Origin: Janthinobacterium violaceinigrum
GTDB taxonomy: Bacteria > Pseudomonadota > Gammaproteobacteria > Burkholderiales > Burkholderiaceae_D
Length of the DNA: 64,000 bases
Assembly: GCF_009208555.1 (NCBI RefSeq)
Contig: NZ_WFLI01000021.1
Span: 1 to 64,000, forward strand
Direction: 5' to 3'
Of the stretch, positions 24,190-32,879 are shown piece by piece. The position numbers and the translations under genes were made by a program. The notes beneath the pieces are model-generated. The model searched no databases, was not told the origin of the DNA, and worked only from the letters and a program-made list of their open reading frames with translations. Numbering within the stretch: position 1 is the first letter of the stretch; every line of letters begins with the position of its first letter.

Positions 24190-25601
24190 GCGCCCGCCTT
24201 GATTTCGGATTTCTTGGCGATGCTGGGGCTGCCGCTATTCAGGTTCTTGCCCAGGTCCGGCATGTCGGCCAGCTTCTGTTCCAGATAGTGAATGTTGGTG
24301 CCGCCTTCGATGAAGCGCGCGTCGATCATCAGTTCGCGGTGCAGGGCGATGTTCGTGTTGATGCCTTCGACCACCATTTCGGACAGGGCGATCTGCATGC
24401 GGCGGATCGCCTGCTCGCGCGTGGCGCCGTAAGCGATCACTTTGCCGATCATCGAGTCGTAGTGCGGCGGCACGTAGTAGCCGGCGTAGGCGTGCGAGTC
24501 GACGCGGATGCCAGGGCCGCCCGGCGCATGCCAGGAGACGATCTTGCCGGGCGATGGCGTGAACTTGAACGGATCTTCCGCATTGATGCGGCACTCGACG
24601 GCGTGGCCCGACAGCAGGACGTCGCGCTGGCGGAAACGCAGTTTTTCGCCGGCGGCGATGCGGATCTGCTCTTGCACGATGTCGATGCCGGTGATCATTT
24701 CGGTGACCGGATGTTCAACTTGCACGCGGGTATTCATTTCAATGAAATAGAACTCGCCGTTTTCGTACAGGAATTCAAACGTGCCGGCGCCGCGGTAGCC
24801 GATCTTGCGGCAAGCTTCCGCGCAGCGGTCGCCAATTTTCTCGATCAGCTTGCGCGGGATGCCCGGCGCCGGTGCTTCTTCGATCACTTTCTGGTGGCGG
24901 CGCTGCATGGAGCAGTCGCGCTCGCCCAGCCAGACGGCGTTCTTGTGTTCGTCGGCGAGGATCTGGATTTCCACGTGGCGCGGATTTTCCAGGTACTTCT
25001 CCATATACACTTCAGGGTTGCCGAAGGCCGTGCCGGCTTCCGTCTTGGTCATCGCCACGGCGTTGATCAGGGCCGCTTCCGTGTGCACCACGCGCATGCC
25101 GCGTCCGCCGCCGCCGCCGGCCGCCTTGATGATGACGGGGTAGCCGATCTTGCGGGCAATTTGCACGATCGCTTTCGGATCGTCCGGCAACGCGCCTTCC
25201 GAGCCCGGTACGCACGGTACGCCAGCCTTGATCATGGTTTGCTTGGCCGACACTTTGTCGCCCATCAAACGGATCGATTCGGAGCGGGGGCCGATGAAGA
25301 CGAAGCCCGATTTCTCGACGCGTTCGGCAAAGTCGGCATTTTCCGACAGGAAGCCATAGCCTGGGTGAATCGCTTGCGCGTCCGTCACTTCAGCGGCGCT
25401 GATGATGGCGGGCATGTTCAGGTAGCTCAGGGCGGATTGTGCCGGCCCGATACAAACGGATTCGTCGGCCAGCTTGACGTATTTCGCGTCCTTGTCGGCT
25501 TCGGAGTGGACTACAACCGTTTTAATGCCCATTTCGCGGCAGGCGCGCTGAATACGGAGGGCAATTTCACCACGGTTGGCAATCAGGATTTTTTCAAACA
25601 T
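24186..25601 (-). CDS. accC: acetyl-CoA carboxylase biotin carboxylase subunit
   Basis: Carboxylates biotin on AccB using ATP and bicarbonate, the first half-reaction of fatty acid synthesis. 471 aa, slightly longer than the usual 450 because of a C-terminal tail after the conserved end. ATP-grasp features are all present: IANRGEIALRI at the N-terminus, glycine loop KAAGGGGGRGMR (near 159-170), and RVQVEHPVTE near 290. Follows accB by 101 bp and overlaps prmA; the trio accB-accC-prmA is a standard betaproteobacterial operon. Confidence 0.97.
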   Translation of the reverse strand: MFEKILIANRGEIALRIQRACREMGIKTVVVHSEADKDAKYVKLADESVCIGPAQSALSYLNMPAIISAAEVTDAQAIHPGYGFLSENADFAERVEKSGFVFIGPRSESIRLMGDKVSAKQTMIKAGVPCVPGSEGALPDDPKAIVQIARKIGYPVIIKAAGGGGGRGMRVVHTEAALINAVAMTKTEAGTAFGNPEVYMEKYLENPRHVEIQILADEHKNAVWLGERDCSMQRRHQKVIEEAPAPGIPRKLIEKIGDRCAEACRKIGYRGAGTFEFLYENGEFYFIEMNTRVQVEHPVTEMITGIDIVQEQIRIAAGEKLRFRQRDVLLSGHAVECRINAEDPFKFTPSPGKIVSWHAPGGPGIRVDSHAYAGYYVPPHYDSMIGKVIAYGATREQAIRRMQIALSEMVVEGINTNIALHRELMIDARFIEGGTNIHYLEQKLADMPDLGKNLNSGSPSIAKKSEIKAGA

Positions 25602-25702
25602 GGTAGGTTCGCGTATGTCTGTGAGAGCCGGCGAGCCGGCGAAACAACAAGTGTGAGGGGCTAAAACTGCAAACGGCCGTTGCCGGCCGTGTGGACTGGG
25701 TT

Positions 25703-26167
25703 TTAGCCGATCACAAACAAGGGTTGACCGAATTCGACCGGTTGGCCGTTTTCGACCAGGATCTGGGTCACGACACCGGCTTTGTCGGAGTCGATTTCAT
25801 TCAGGAGCTTCATCGCTTCGATGATGCACAGGGTATCACCTTCCTTGACGGTCGAGCCCACTTCAACATAGGCGGCGCTGCCAGGAGCGGAGGAGCGGTA
25901 GAAGGTGCCGACCATCGGCGACTTGACCACATAGCCCGTTGGCTCGGCGGCGACCACGACGGCGGCTGCCGCAGCAGGAGCGGCGGCTGGCGCGGCTGGC
26001 TGGTATTGGGCTGGCATGCCTTGCGGCTGCATCATGACCATCTGGTTTTGCGGCATGGCCGACGATTTGACGATGCGAACCTTGCTTTCGCCTTCGGTAA
26101 CTTCCAGCTCTGCGATATCCGATTCGGCGACCAGGTCGATCAAGGTCTTGAGTTTTCGTAGATCCAT
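25703..26167 (-). CDS. accB: biotin carboxyl carrier protein of acetyl-CoA carboxylase
   Basis: Carries CO2 on a biotin attached to K120 in the EAMKLLNEI motif (most homologues have EAMKM). 154 aa: a short N-terminal helical part (MDLRKLKTLIDLV), an Ala/Pro/Gln-rich linker (about 45-85), and the biotinyl beta-barrel with the VGSTVKEGDTLCIIEAMKL segment. First gene of the accB-accC-prmA set, 90 bp after aroQ on the same strand; AGGGG lies before the ATG. Confidence 0.97.
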   Translation of the reverse strand: MDLRKLKTLIDLVAESDIAELEVTEGESKVRIVKSSAMPQNQMVMMQPQGMPAQYQPAAPAAAPAAAAAVVVAAEPTGYVVKSPMVGTFYRSSAPGSAAYVEVGSTVKEGDTLCIIEAMKLLNEIDSDKAGVVTQILVENGQPVEFGQPLFVIG

Positions 26168-26257
26168 GTAAAACCCCTAGGAATGTAGTTTGTTTTATGA
26201 GTGATGCGGTGATGTCCAGAACCTATCGCCGCGCTAAATGCGTGCAGATCGCGTAGA

Positions 26258-26695
26258 TTAACGTTTTTTAAGCGCAAAGTCGATGGCAAACCGATATCCA
26301 TCGATACCCAGGCCGCAGATCGTCCCCTGCGCGATCGCGCTGAGAAATGAGTGATGTCGAAACGTTTCGCGTTGATAAATATTCGAGATATGGACTTCCA
26401 CGAACGGAATGGCGACCCCGGCCAGCGCATCGCGCAAGGCAACGCTGGTATGGGTCAGGCCGCCCGGATTGATGACGATGGCATCGATCCCTTCCGCTCG
26501 CGCGGCATGGATGCGGTCGATCAGCGCGCCTTCATGGTTGCTTTGAAAGCAAACCAGGTCGGCACCGGCCGCCGTGGCTTGCGCCATTGCTGCCTGCTCG
26601 ATATCGGCCAAGGTGCTGGCGCCGTAGACCTCAGGCTCGCGCGTTCCCAGCAAATTCAGGTTGGGACCGTTGAGCAGAAGGAGGTTTTTTGCCAT
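26258..26695 (-). CDS. aroQ: type II 3-dehydroquinate dehydratase
   Basis: Third step of the shikimate pathway: 3-dehydroquinate to 3-dehydroshikimate by trans elimination. 145 aa, the usual length. The family start LLLLNGPNLNLLGTREPEVYG contains the active Tyr and lid; FQSNHEGALIDRIH holds the catalytic His-rich part; INPGGLTHTSVALRDAL binds substrate; VEVHISNIYQRE carries the second His. aroE of the same pathway is at 33.8 kb. Confidence 0.97.
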   Translation of the reverse strand: MAKNLLLLNGPNLNLLGTREPEVYGASTLADIEQAAMAQATAAGADLVCFQSNHEGALIDRIHAARAEGIDAIVINPGGLTHTSVALRDALAGVAIPFVEVHISNIYQRETFRHHSFLSAIAQGTICGLGIDGYRFAIDFALKKR

Positions 26696-26777
26696 GTATG
26701 GAAGACCGTTTTAGCGAAAGTTCCGCATTTTGCCGCCAAAGATACGCATTGGCAAGAGAAAAAAGCACGCTCCGAAT

Positions 26778-27344
26778 TTACAATTTATCCAGATCGGCGC
26801 GCAACTGATCAAATTTCAAGCGGCCCAGATAGGTCTTTTTGACTTCGCCATCGGCGCCGATCAGTACCGTAAAGGGCAAACCGCCCGTGGCATTGCCAAA
26901 ATGGCGCGACAGGTCGGTGCCGCTCATGCCGGACACATACACGGGATAGGCAATCTTGACCTTGCTGGCAAAAGTGGCAATATTGCTGGCCGAATCGATG
27001 CCGATGCCGATCACCTGCAGGTTTTTCGCCCCATAATGACCTTGTACTTCGGACAGCTCCGGCATTTCTTCCACGCACGGCGGGCACCACGGCGCCCAGA
27101 AATTGACCAGCAGGTTTTTACCCTTCCATTGCGACAAGGCTTGCGTGGCGCCAGCCGCGTCCGGCAGGGACAGCGCATACAGTTCGTTGACGGGGCCCGT
27201 CGCGCCTGGCGCGATGGCGGTCGTCTGCGGTCCTGCTTCTTTCGCCGCTTCCTTTGCTTTTTCCTTGCTCAAGCCAACATAGGCGCCCATGCCGCCAAAC
27301 ATCAGCGCAACGATGGCACCGGCGATCCAATTCTTTTTTGTCAT
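26778..27344 (-). CDS. TlpA-family thioredoxin-like protein
   Basis: A 188-aa membrane-anchored thiol-disulfide protein. Start at 27344 (MTKKNWIAGA): residues 6-24 form an uncleaved or signal anchor, then a charged helix KEKAKEAAKEAG, then a redoxin/AhpC-TSA fold with active site WAPWCPPCVEEMPEL (CxxC near residue 91). It faces the periplasm and probably reduces disulfides, for example in cytochrome c maturation. A longer frame to 27449 overlaps the next gene and is not supported. Confidence 0.9.
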   Translation of the reverse strand: MTKKNWIAGAIVALMFGGMGAYVGLSKEKAKEAAKEAGPQTTAIAPGATGPVNELYALSLPDAAGATQALSQWKGKNLLVNFWAPWCPPCVEEMPELSEVQGHYGAKNLQVIGIGIDSASNIATFASKVKIAYPVYVSGMSGTDLSRHFGNATGGLPFTVLIGADGEVKKTYLGRLKFDQLRADLDKL

Positions 27345-27363
27345 AACTTTATCTATATCAATG

Positions 27364-28002
27364 TTAGTGGGCAGCCGGCGCGCCATCGGCGAGGCTGGCA
27401 GCCAGCAGGCTGCGCAGCCCGGCGATATCGGTGCGCAGCACTTTTCCATCCGCCTTGGCTTTCAGTGCGCCGCGCATATCGTCGAGCTCATACAGGGCCG
27501 CGTGCACGCCTTCGTTTTTCCACAAGAAACTGGCTGTCTCGACCGCATCATAACGCGCTCCCTTGAAATGCGGGCTCTCGGACATGTCGAGCACGACATT
27601 TTTATTCAACAGGAAGATGTGGATTTCCTTGGCGCTCTCGGCAAACAGCTGCAGATAGATCTCGTCGTGGGGACCGGCCGTGCCGTTCAGCACGGGGCCG
27701 CTGAGCAGGGGATGAAATTGTTGCAACGCTTCCATGACCTGCAGCGCGATCGTGCGCAGCTGGAACAATCGCGCCGGCTGGCTGTCGGCCAGGAACAGGG
27801 CATTGTATTGCCGCACCTGCTCCTCGATCATCTCGTTGTCCGGCAGTATATTGGGCCGGCTGGGGGCGTCGCCCAGCACCTGCCGCGCCGCCTTGCGCTT
27901 GGCGCTGCCATAGTCGGCACCATCCTGCGCCACCAGGCGCGCGGCAGCGGCGGCGATTTCCAGGCGCAACTGCGCGCTATCGTCAAATGCATCGTTCGTC
28001 AT
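27364..28002 (-). CDS. conserved protein of unknown function upstream of tlpA
   Basis: A 212-aa soluble protein with no signal peptide. The segment ending LLSGPVLNGTAGPHDEIYLQLF followed by EIHIFLLNKN resembles the strand-helix-strand core of minimal nucleotidyltransferase folds, but a clear GS-x-DxD motif is missing, so this is a weak guess. Homologues beside mpl are, as far as I recall, sometimes labelled UDP-N-acetylmuramate-alanine ligase, probably by neighbourhood; no Mur ligase domain is present. Divergent from mpl with 111 bp between; 19 bp before tlpA. Confidence 0.7.
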   Translation of the reverse strand: MTNDAFDDSAQLRLEIAAAAARLVAQDGADYGSAKRKAARQVLGDAPSRPNILPDNEMIEEQVRQYNALFLADSQPARLFQLRTIALQVMEALQQFHPLLSGPVLNGTAGPHDEIYLQLFAESAKEIHIFLLNKNVVLDMSESPHFKGARYDAVETASFLWKNEGVHAALYELDDMRGALKAKADGKVLRTDIAGLRSLLAASLADGAPAAH

Positions 28003-28058
28003 GAACGAGATGATACTCTGAAGCGGAAAAAGTCATGGCGTCGGTTAAAATCCCATAC

Positions 28059-28088
28059 TTGACCTTTTTAATCTCACCATCTTACCTA
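28059..28088 (+). promoter_or_regulatory. possible sigma-70 promoter for mpl
   Basis: TTGACC (28059-28064), 18 bp, TACCTA (28083-28088); expected start near 28095, 19 bases before the mpl ATG. Lies in the only gap between two divergent genes. Confidence 0.4.
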
Positions 28089-28113
28089 CGCGCGCACTTG
28101 TCGCACTGATCAC

Positions 28114-29490
28114 ATGCATATTCATATTCTCGGCATTTGCGGTACCTTCATGGGTGGCCTGGCCGTCCTGGCCAAGGAAGCCGGCCATAAAGTCACCGGT
28201 TGCGATGCCAACGTCTATCCCCCTATGAGCACGCAGCTGGAATCGCAGGGAATCGAACTGATCCAGGGCTTTGACCCGGAACAAACCAAGCTGAACCCGG
28301 ATTTGTATGTGATAGGTAATGTGGTCTCGCGCGGCAACCCGCTGGTGGAAGAAATCCTCAACCGCAGCCTGCCGTATGTGTCCGGTCCGCAATGGATCGG
28401 CGAACACATCTTGCGCAACCGGTGGGTGCTGGCCGTGGCCGGTACGCATGGCAAGACGACAACGTCGGCCATGCTGGCCTGGATACTCGAAGACGCGGGC
28501 TACGCACCGGGCTTCCTGATCGGCGGCGTGCCGATGAACTTTGGCATCTCTGCCCGCCTCAGCGGCAAGATCGATGGCAAGAGCGTCGATTCGGACTTCT
28601 TCGTCATCGAAGCCGATGAATACGACACGGCCTTCTTCGACAAGCGCAGCAAGTTCGTGCATTACCACGCGAAGACGGCCATCATGAATAACCTGGAATA
28701 TGATCACGCCGACATCTTCCCCGATCTGCATGCGATCGAGACGCAATTCCACCATCTGGTGCGCACCGTGCCCGGCATCGGCCGCCTCGTATTCAACGGC
28801 GACGAAGCGTCGCTGCAGCGCGTGCTGGCGCGCGGTTGCTGGAGTGAAAAGGAAAGTTTCGGTCAAGATGCCAACTGGCAACTGCAAGAGCAGGCCGATG
28901 GCAGCTTCGACGTGTACTTCAATGGCCAGCAGGAAGGCCATGTGGCGTGGGCGCTCACGGGCAAGCACAACCGCAGCAATGCGCTGGCAGCCATCGCTGC
29001 CGCGCGCCACGTGGGCGTGCCCATCGCCCAGGCCTGCGCCGCGCTGGCCAGCTTCGAGAGCGTCAAGCGCCGCATGGAAGTGCGCGGCGTGGTCAATAAC
29101 ATGACCGTGTACGACGATTTTGCCCACCATCCGACGGCCATCGCCACCACCGTGGGCGGCTTGCGCCAGAAGATCGGCAGCAGCGGCCGCATCCTGGCCG
29201 TGCTGGAACCGCGTTCGAACACCATGAAGCTGGGCGCCATGAAAGATGCGTTGCCGGGCAGCCTCAAGGATGCCGACCTGGTCTTCGGTTTCGGCAGCCA
29301 GGCCGCGCTGGGCTGGAGCCTGGGCGACGCGCTGGCGCCGCTGGGCCAGATTGCCAGCGCCTATGAAGACATCGATGCGCTGGTGGCGGCCGTGGCGGCC
29401 AGCGCCCGTCCCGGCGACCAGATCGTCGTCATGAGCAACGGCGGCTTTGGCGGCGTGCACCAGAAATTGCTGGAGGCGCTGGGCCGATGA
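28114..29490 (+). CDS. mpl: UDP-MurNAc:L-alanyl-gamma-D-glutamyl-meso-diaminopimelate ligase
   Basis: Recycling ligase that attaches the salvaged tripeptide to UDP-MurNAc in the cytoplasm. 458 aa with Mur ligase architecture: N-terminal UDP-binding domain starting HIHILGICGTFMGGLA, ATP-binding loop GTHGKTTTSAM (near 110), EADEYDTAFFDKRSKF, and the C-terminal domain with DDFAHHPTAI. The GICGTFMGGLA start and EADEYDTAF separate Mpl from MurC. Works in the same recycling route as AmpD at 13 kb. Confidence 0.96.
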   Translation: MHIHILGICGTFMGGLAVLAKEAGHKVTGCDANVYPPMSTQLESQGIELIQGFDPEQTKLNPDLYVIGNVVSRGNPLVEEILNRSLPYVSGPQWIGEHILRNRWVLAVAGTHGKTTTSAMLAWILEDAGYAPGFLIGGVPMNFGISARLSGKIDGKSVDSDFFVIEADEYDTAFFDKRSKFVHYHAKTAIMNNLEYDHADIFPDLHAIETQFHHLVRTVPGIGRLVFNGDEASLQRVLARGCWSEKESFGQDANWQLQEQADGSFDVYFNGQQEGHVAWALTGKHNRSNALAAIAAARHVGVPIAQACAALASFESVKRRMEVRGVVNNMTVYDDFAHHPTAIATTVGGLRQKIGSSGRILAVLEPRSNTMKLGAMKDALPGSLKDADLVFGFGSQAALGWSLGDALAPLGQIASAYEDIDALVAAVAASARPGDQIVVMSNGGFGGVHQKLLEALGR

Positions 29491-30071
29491 TTCTGTATCT
29501 GCATGGATTCCGCTCGTCGCCATTGTCGATGAAGTCGCGCCTGCTGGCCGCGCAGATGCAGGCGCTGGGCCGCGAGGCAGAATGGCTGTGCCCGCAATTG
29601 CCCGCGTCGCCGAAACTGGCCATCGAACTGGCCTTGTCACTGGTCAAGGGCGTGGCGCCGGCCGACCTGACGATTATCGGCTCGTCGCTGGGCGGCTATT
29701 ACGCCACCTGGCTGGCAGAACAGCTCGGTTGCCGCGCCGTGCTGCTCAATCCCGCGATTGTTCCCCTGATCGACCTGGAACAGCATGTGGGCGTGACGAC
29801 GGAGTTTCATTCGGACAAGCCATTCGAGTTCAAGCGCGTATATATCGATGAGCTGCGCGCGTTTGCCGTGCCGGCCATTACGCAGCCGCAACGCTATTTC
29901 CTGATTGCCGCCACGGGCGATGAAGTACTCGACTACCGCGACATGGTGGCGCATTATCAGGGGGCGCGGCAACTCGTCATCGAGGGCAGCGACCATGGCA
30001 TCAGCGAATTTGCCGATTACCTGGCACCTGTGCTGGCCTTTTGCGGCATCGCTGCGGACGCGGCCCTGTGA
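29487..30071 (+). CDS. YqiA/YcfP-type alpha/beta hydrolase (esterase)
   Basis: A 194-aa small alpha/beta hydrolase. Oxyanion region LYLHGFRSSPLS at the N-terminus, nucleophile elbow GSSLGGYYA (Ser near 67), and C-terminal His in GSDHGISEF with Asp near 151 (TGDEVLDYRD). YqiA of E. coli is an esterase on short acyl and palmitoyl-CoA substrates in vitro. ATG overlaps mpl stop (ATGA), and its own stop overlaps the GTG of ubiC. Confidence 0.87.
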   Translation: MILYLHGFRSSPLSMKSRLLAAQMQALGREAEWLCPQLPASPKLAIELALSLVKGVAPADLTIIGSSLGGYYATWLAEQLGCRAVLLNPAIVPLIDLEQHVGVTTEFHSDKPFEFKRVYIDELRAFAVPAITQPQRYFLIAATGDEVLDYRDMVAHYQGARQLVIEGSDHGISEFADYLAPVLAFCGIAADAAL

Positions 30072-30682
30072 GGCCCGGTTCGCTGCGGCAGGCGCAGTGG
30101 CATGCGCACGTCAACGCCGTCAATGCACCGCCGGCCTTGCGCCACTGGCTTACGGGCGGCGGGTCGCTGACGGCCAAGCTGAAAGCGCATAGCGGCGCGT
30201 TTCGCGTGCAATGTTTGCATCAGGAAACGGCACGTTGCTTGAGCGACGAGGCCGCCAGTATCGGCTTGCACCGCGCGGGCCGGGTCTGGGAACGCGAAGT
30301 GCTGTTGCGCTGTGATAACAAACCAGCCGTATTTGGCCATACCGTCGTGCCCATGCAGGCGACGGCCACGGACTGGCCCTTGTTTTCCGCGCTGGGCGAA
30401 CGCTCGCTGGGCACGACCCTGTTTGGCGACCGCATGGTACGGCGCGGTACGCTTGAATTTGCCCGCCTGCGTGCCGGGCACCCGCTGGTGCAGCGGGTAC
30501 ACGCCGCGTTGGCGCTGGAAGGGCAGCGCGTCGACGCGCAGGCGCTGTTTTTTGCCCGGCGCTGCCTGTATCAGCGTCACCAGGGCTTGCTGCTGGTAAC
30601 CGAAGTATTTTTGCCGGCGGTGCTCGAGCTGACGTCCCTCACTCGCACCGTTGCAACCGACACATTAATAAACAAAGCATAA
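30068..30682 (+). CDS. ubiC: chorismate-pyruvate lyase
   Basis: Converts chorismate to 4-hydroxybenzoate plus pyruvate, the entry to ubiquinone. 204 aa. GTG start at 30068 overlaps the preceding stop (GTGA); the longer ATG frame from 30041 would overlap the esterase by 31 bases. Motifs: WEREVLLRCDNKPAVFGHTV (active Arg and Glu) and SLGTTLFGDRMVRRGTLEFA near 120-140. Product would need UbiA, which is not in the window. Confidence 0.93.
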   Translation: MRPGSLRQAQWHAHVNAVNAPPALRHWLTGGGSLTAKLKAHSGAFRVQCLHQETARCLSDEAASIGLHRAGRVWEREVLLRCDNKPAVFGHTVVPMQATATDWPLFSALGERSLGTTLFGDRMVRRGTLEFARLRAGHPLVQRVHAALALEGQRVDAQALFFARRCLYQRHQGLLLVTEVFLPAVLELTSLTRTVATDTLINKA

Positions 30683-30684
30683 CA

Positions 30685-32772
30685 ATGAATCTATTTTTTG
30701 AAGAATCCGGCGATTTCAAGGTCGGCACGGTCCTGTCGCAAGCGGGTGAGGCGTACCAGGTCGAAATGGCCAGCGGCAAGCGCACCAAGGTCAAGATCAA
30801 GGATGTGCTGCTGCAGTATGAAAAGCCGGCGCCGGCCGAGCTGCTCGAGCAAGCCAAGGCTGTGGCCGCCGATATCGATCTCGATTTCCTGTGGGAAGTG
30901 GCGGGCGAAGACGAGTTCGGCTTTGCCGAGCTGGGCGCCGAATATTTCGGCCACGCCCCGCTGCCGCCGGAAGCGGCCGGCCTGATCCTGGCCCTGCATT
31001 CGGCGCCCGTGTACTTCTACAAGAAGGGCCGTGGCCGCTACAAGGCGGCGCCGGAAGCCTCGCTGAAGGCCGCGCTGGCCGGCATCGAAAAGAAAAAGCA
31101 GCAGGCGCTGGTGCAAGCCGCGTATGTGGAAGAGCTGAAACAGAACCGCTTGCCTGTCCCGATGCAGCCCATGGTGCTGCAACTGCTGTTCAAGCCGGAC
31201 AAGAACACGATCGAATACAAGGCGCTGGAAGCGGCGTGCACGGAGTTGCACACGACGCCGGCCCGCCTCATGCTGGCCGTGGGGGGCATTGCTTCGCCGA
31301 AAGATTTGCACCTGTCGAAATTCCTCTTTGAAAATTTCCCGAAAGGCGCAGGCTTCCCGAGCGTGCCCGTGCCCTCCGTGACGGCCAAGCTGCCGCTGGC
31401 CGACGTGGCCGCCTTCTCCATCGACGACGTGACCACCACCGAGATCGACGATGCGTTCTCCGTGCAGCCGCTGCCCGACGGCACCGTGAAAGTGGGTATC
31501 CACATCGCCGCGCCGGGCCTGGGCATCCGCCCGGAAGACGTGATCGACAAGATGGCGCGCCAGCGCATGTCCACCGTTTACATGCCGGGCGACAAGATCA
31601 CCATGTTGCCGGACGAAATCGTCAATGCGTTCACCCTGGCCGAAGGCACGACGTGCCCGGCCCTGTCGCTGTACGCGATCCTGGACCCGAAAGCGGACTG
31701 GGCCGTGGTCAGCACGCAGACGCGCGCCGAGCTGGTGCCCATCGCCAGCAATTTGCGCCATAACCAGCTCGACGACCTGGTCAACGAGGAAACCCTGGCC
31801 AGCGGCGAAGGCGAGTATCCGCACAAGGCCGATTTTGCCGTGCTGTGGCAATGGGCGCAGCAGCTGGAACAGGGCCGCATGAAAAAGCGCGAGGCGTTCG
31901 GCCTGAAGCCGGAACAGAACAACCGCGTCGACTTCAATTTCTATGTGGAAAACGACATCGTCACCGTGGCGCGCCGCAAGCGGGGCGCGCCGCTGGACAA
32001 GATCGTCGCTGAACTGATGATTTTTGCCAACAGTACCTGGGGCAAGATGCTGCACGACCATGGCGTGCCCGGCATCTACCGCAGCCAGGGCGGCGGCAGC
32101 GGCAATAGCTGGGCGGCAAAGATGCAGGTGCGCATGGTCACCCATGCGGCGCCGCACCAGGGCCTGGGCGTGGATCAATACGCGTGGAGCACCTCGCCCT
32201 TGCGCCGCTATACCGATCTGGTGAATCAGTGGCAAATCATCGCCTGCGCCGAGCACGGCGTGACGGCGCCGCTGGTGGCCCCGTTCAAGCCCCGCGATGC
32301 GAATCTGTTCGCCATCGTTTCGGCCTTCGACGCCGCGTATGCCGCGTATGGCGATTTCCAGTCGAACATGGAACGCTATTGGTGCTTGCGCTGGCTGCAC
32401 CAGGAAAACGCACGTCAGGTCGATGCCGTGGTCCTGAAAGATGAAATCCTGCGCCTGGTCGACATTCCGCTGGTCATCAAGCTGCCGGGCATGCCGTCGG
32501 TGGCGCGCGGCGCCCAGGTCAAACTGGACTTGCTGCGCTGGGATGAGGTCGACCTGAGCATCGAAGCGCGCCTGCTGGAAATCGCCGCCGTGCCCGATGC
32601 GGCGGCCGATGCCGAACTCGACTACGAGGAAGAAGCGGGCGACGACGGCGCCGACGAGGGCGACGTGGCGCAGGAAGCGTCGCCGGAAGCGGCCAACCAG
32701 GTCAGCGACGCCGATGCGGAAGTGGCGGAACTGGCCAGCGAAGACGTGGTCAGCGAGCCCGAGGTCAAGTAA
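30685..32772 (+). CDS. RNB-domain exoribonuclease (RNase II/R family)
   Basis: A 695-aa 3'-5' exoribonuclease. The central RNB domain begins near 235 with DDVTTTEIDDAFSV, whose aspartates bind the catalytic Mg2+, and includes KVGIHIAAPGLGI, RQRMSTVYMPGDKITMLP and YAWSTSPLRRYTDLVNQWQ. Unlike E. coli RNase R it lacks clear N-terminal cold-shock domains and carries an acidic C-terminal tail (about 640-695). Branch resembles the exoribonuclease II-like proteins of betaproteobacteria. Ends at an intrinsic terminator. Confidence 0.92.
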   Translation: MNLFFEESGDFKVGTVLSQAGEAYQVEMASGKRTKVKIKDVLLQYEKPAPAELLEQAKAVAADIDLDFLWEVAGEDEFGFAELGAEYFGHAPLPPEAAGLILALHSAPVYFYKKGRGRYKAAPEASLKAALAGIEKKKQQALVQAAYVEELKQNRLPVPMQPMVLQLLFKPDKNTIEYKALEAACTELHTTPARLMLAVGGIASPKDLHLSKFLFENFPKGAGFPSVPVPSVTAKLPLADVAAFSIDDVTTTEIDDAFSVQPLPDGTVKVGIHIAAPGLGIRPEDVIDKMARQRMSTVYMPGDKITMLPDEIVNAFTLAEGTTCPALSLYAILDPKADWAVVSTQTRAELVPIASNLRHNQLDDLVNEETLASGEGEYPHKADFAVLWQWAQQLEQGRMKKREAFGLKPEQNNRVDFNFYVENDIVTVARRKRGAPLDKIVAELMIFANSTWGKMLHDHGVPGIYRSQGGGSGNSWAAKMQVRMVTHAAPHQGLGVDQYAWSTSPLRRYTDLVNQWQIIACAEHGVTAPLVAPFKPRDANLFAIVSAFDAAYAAYGDFQSNMERYWCLRWLHQENARQVDAVVLKDEILRLVDIPLVIKLPGMPSVARGAQVKLDLLRWDEVDLSIEARLLEIAAVPDAAADAELDYEEEAGDDGADEGDVAQEASPEAANQVSDADAEVAELASEDVVSEPEVK

Positions 32773-32790
32773 GGCGCCGCTCCAGTCACA

Positions 32791-32826
32791 GGGCGGTGCC
32801 GAAAACTGTTGTCGGCACCGCCCTTT
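32791..32826 (+). terminator. terminator after RNB exoribonuclease
   Basis: Perfect 12-bp stem GGGCGGTGCCGA (32791-32802) / TCGGCACCGCCC (32812-32823) with a 9-base loop, followed by TTT. Strong stem, short T run. Confidence 0.75.
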
Positions 32827-32836
32827 GACGTAGAAT
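32809..32836 (+). promoter_or_regulatory. possible promoter for TonB-like gene
   Basis: TTGTCG (32809-32814), 16 bp, TAGAAT (32831-32836), overlapping the 3' arm of the preceding terminator. Expected start near 32843 for the tonB-like-aroE-mtgA unit. Confidence 0.3.
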
Positions 32837-32879
32837 TCAGCCATCTTGTGTGGTGTGCTTGTTGCGAACTGGGTTGCGC

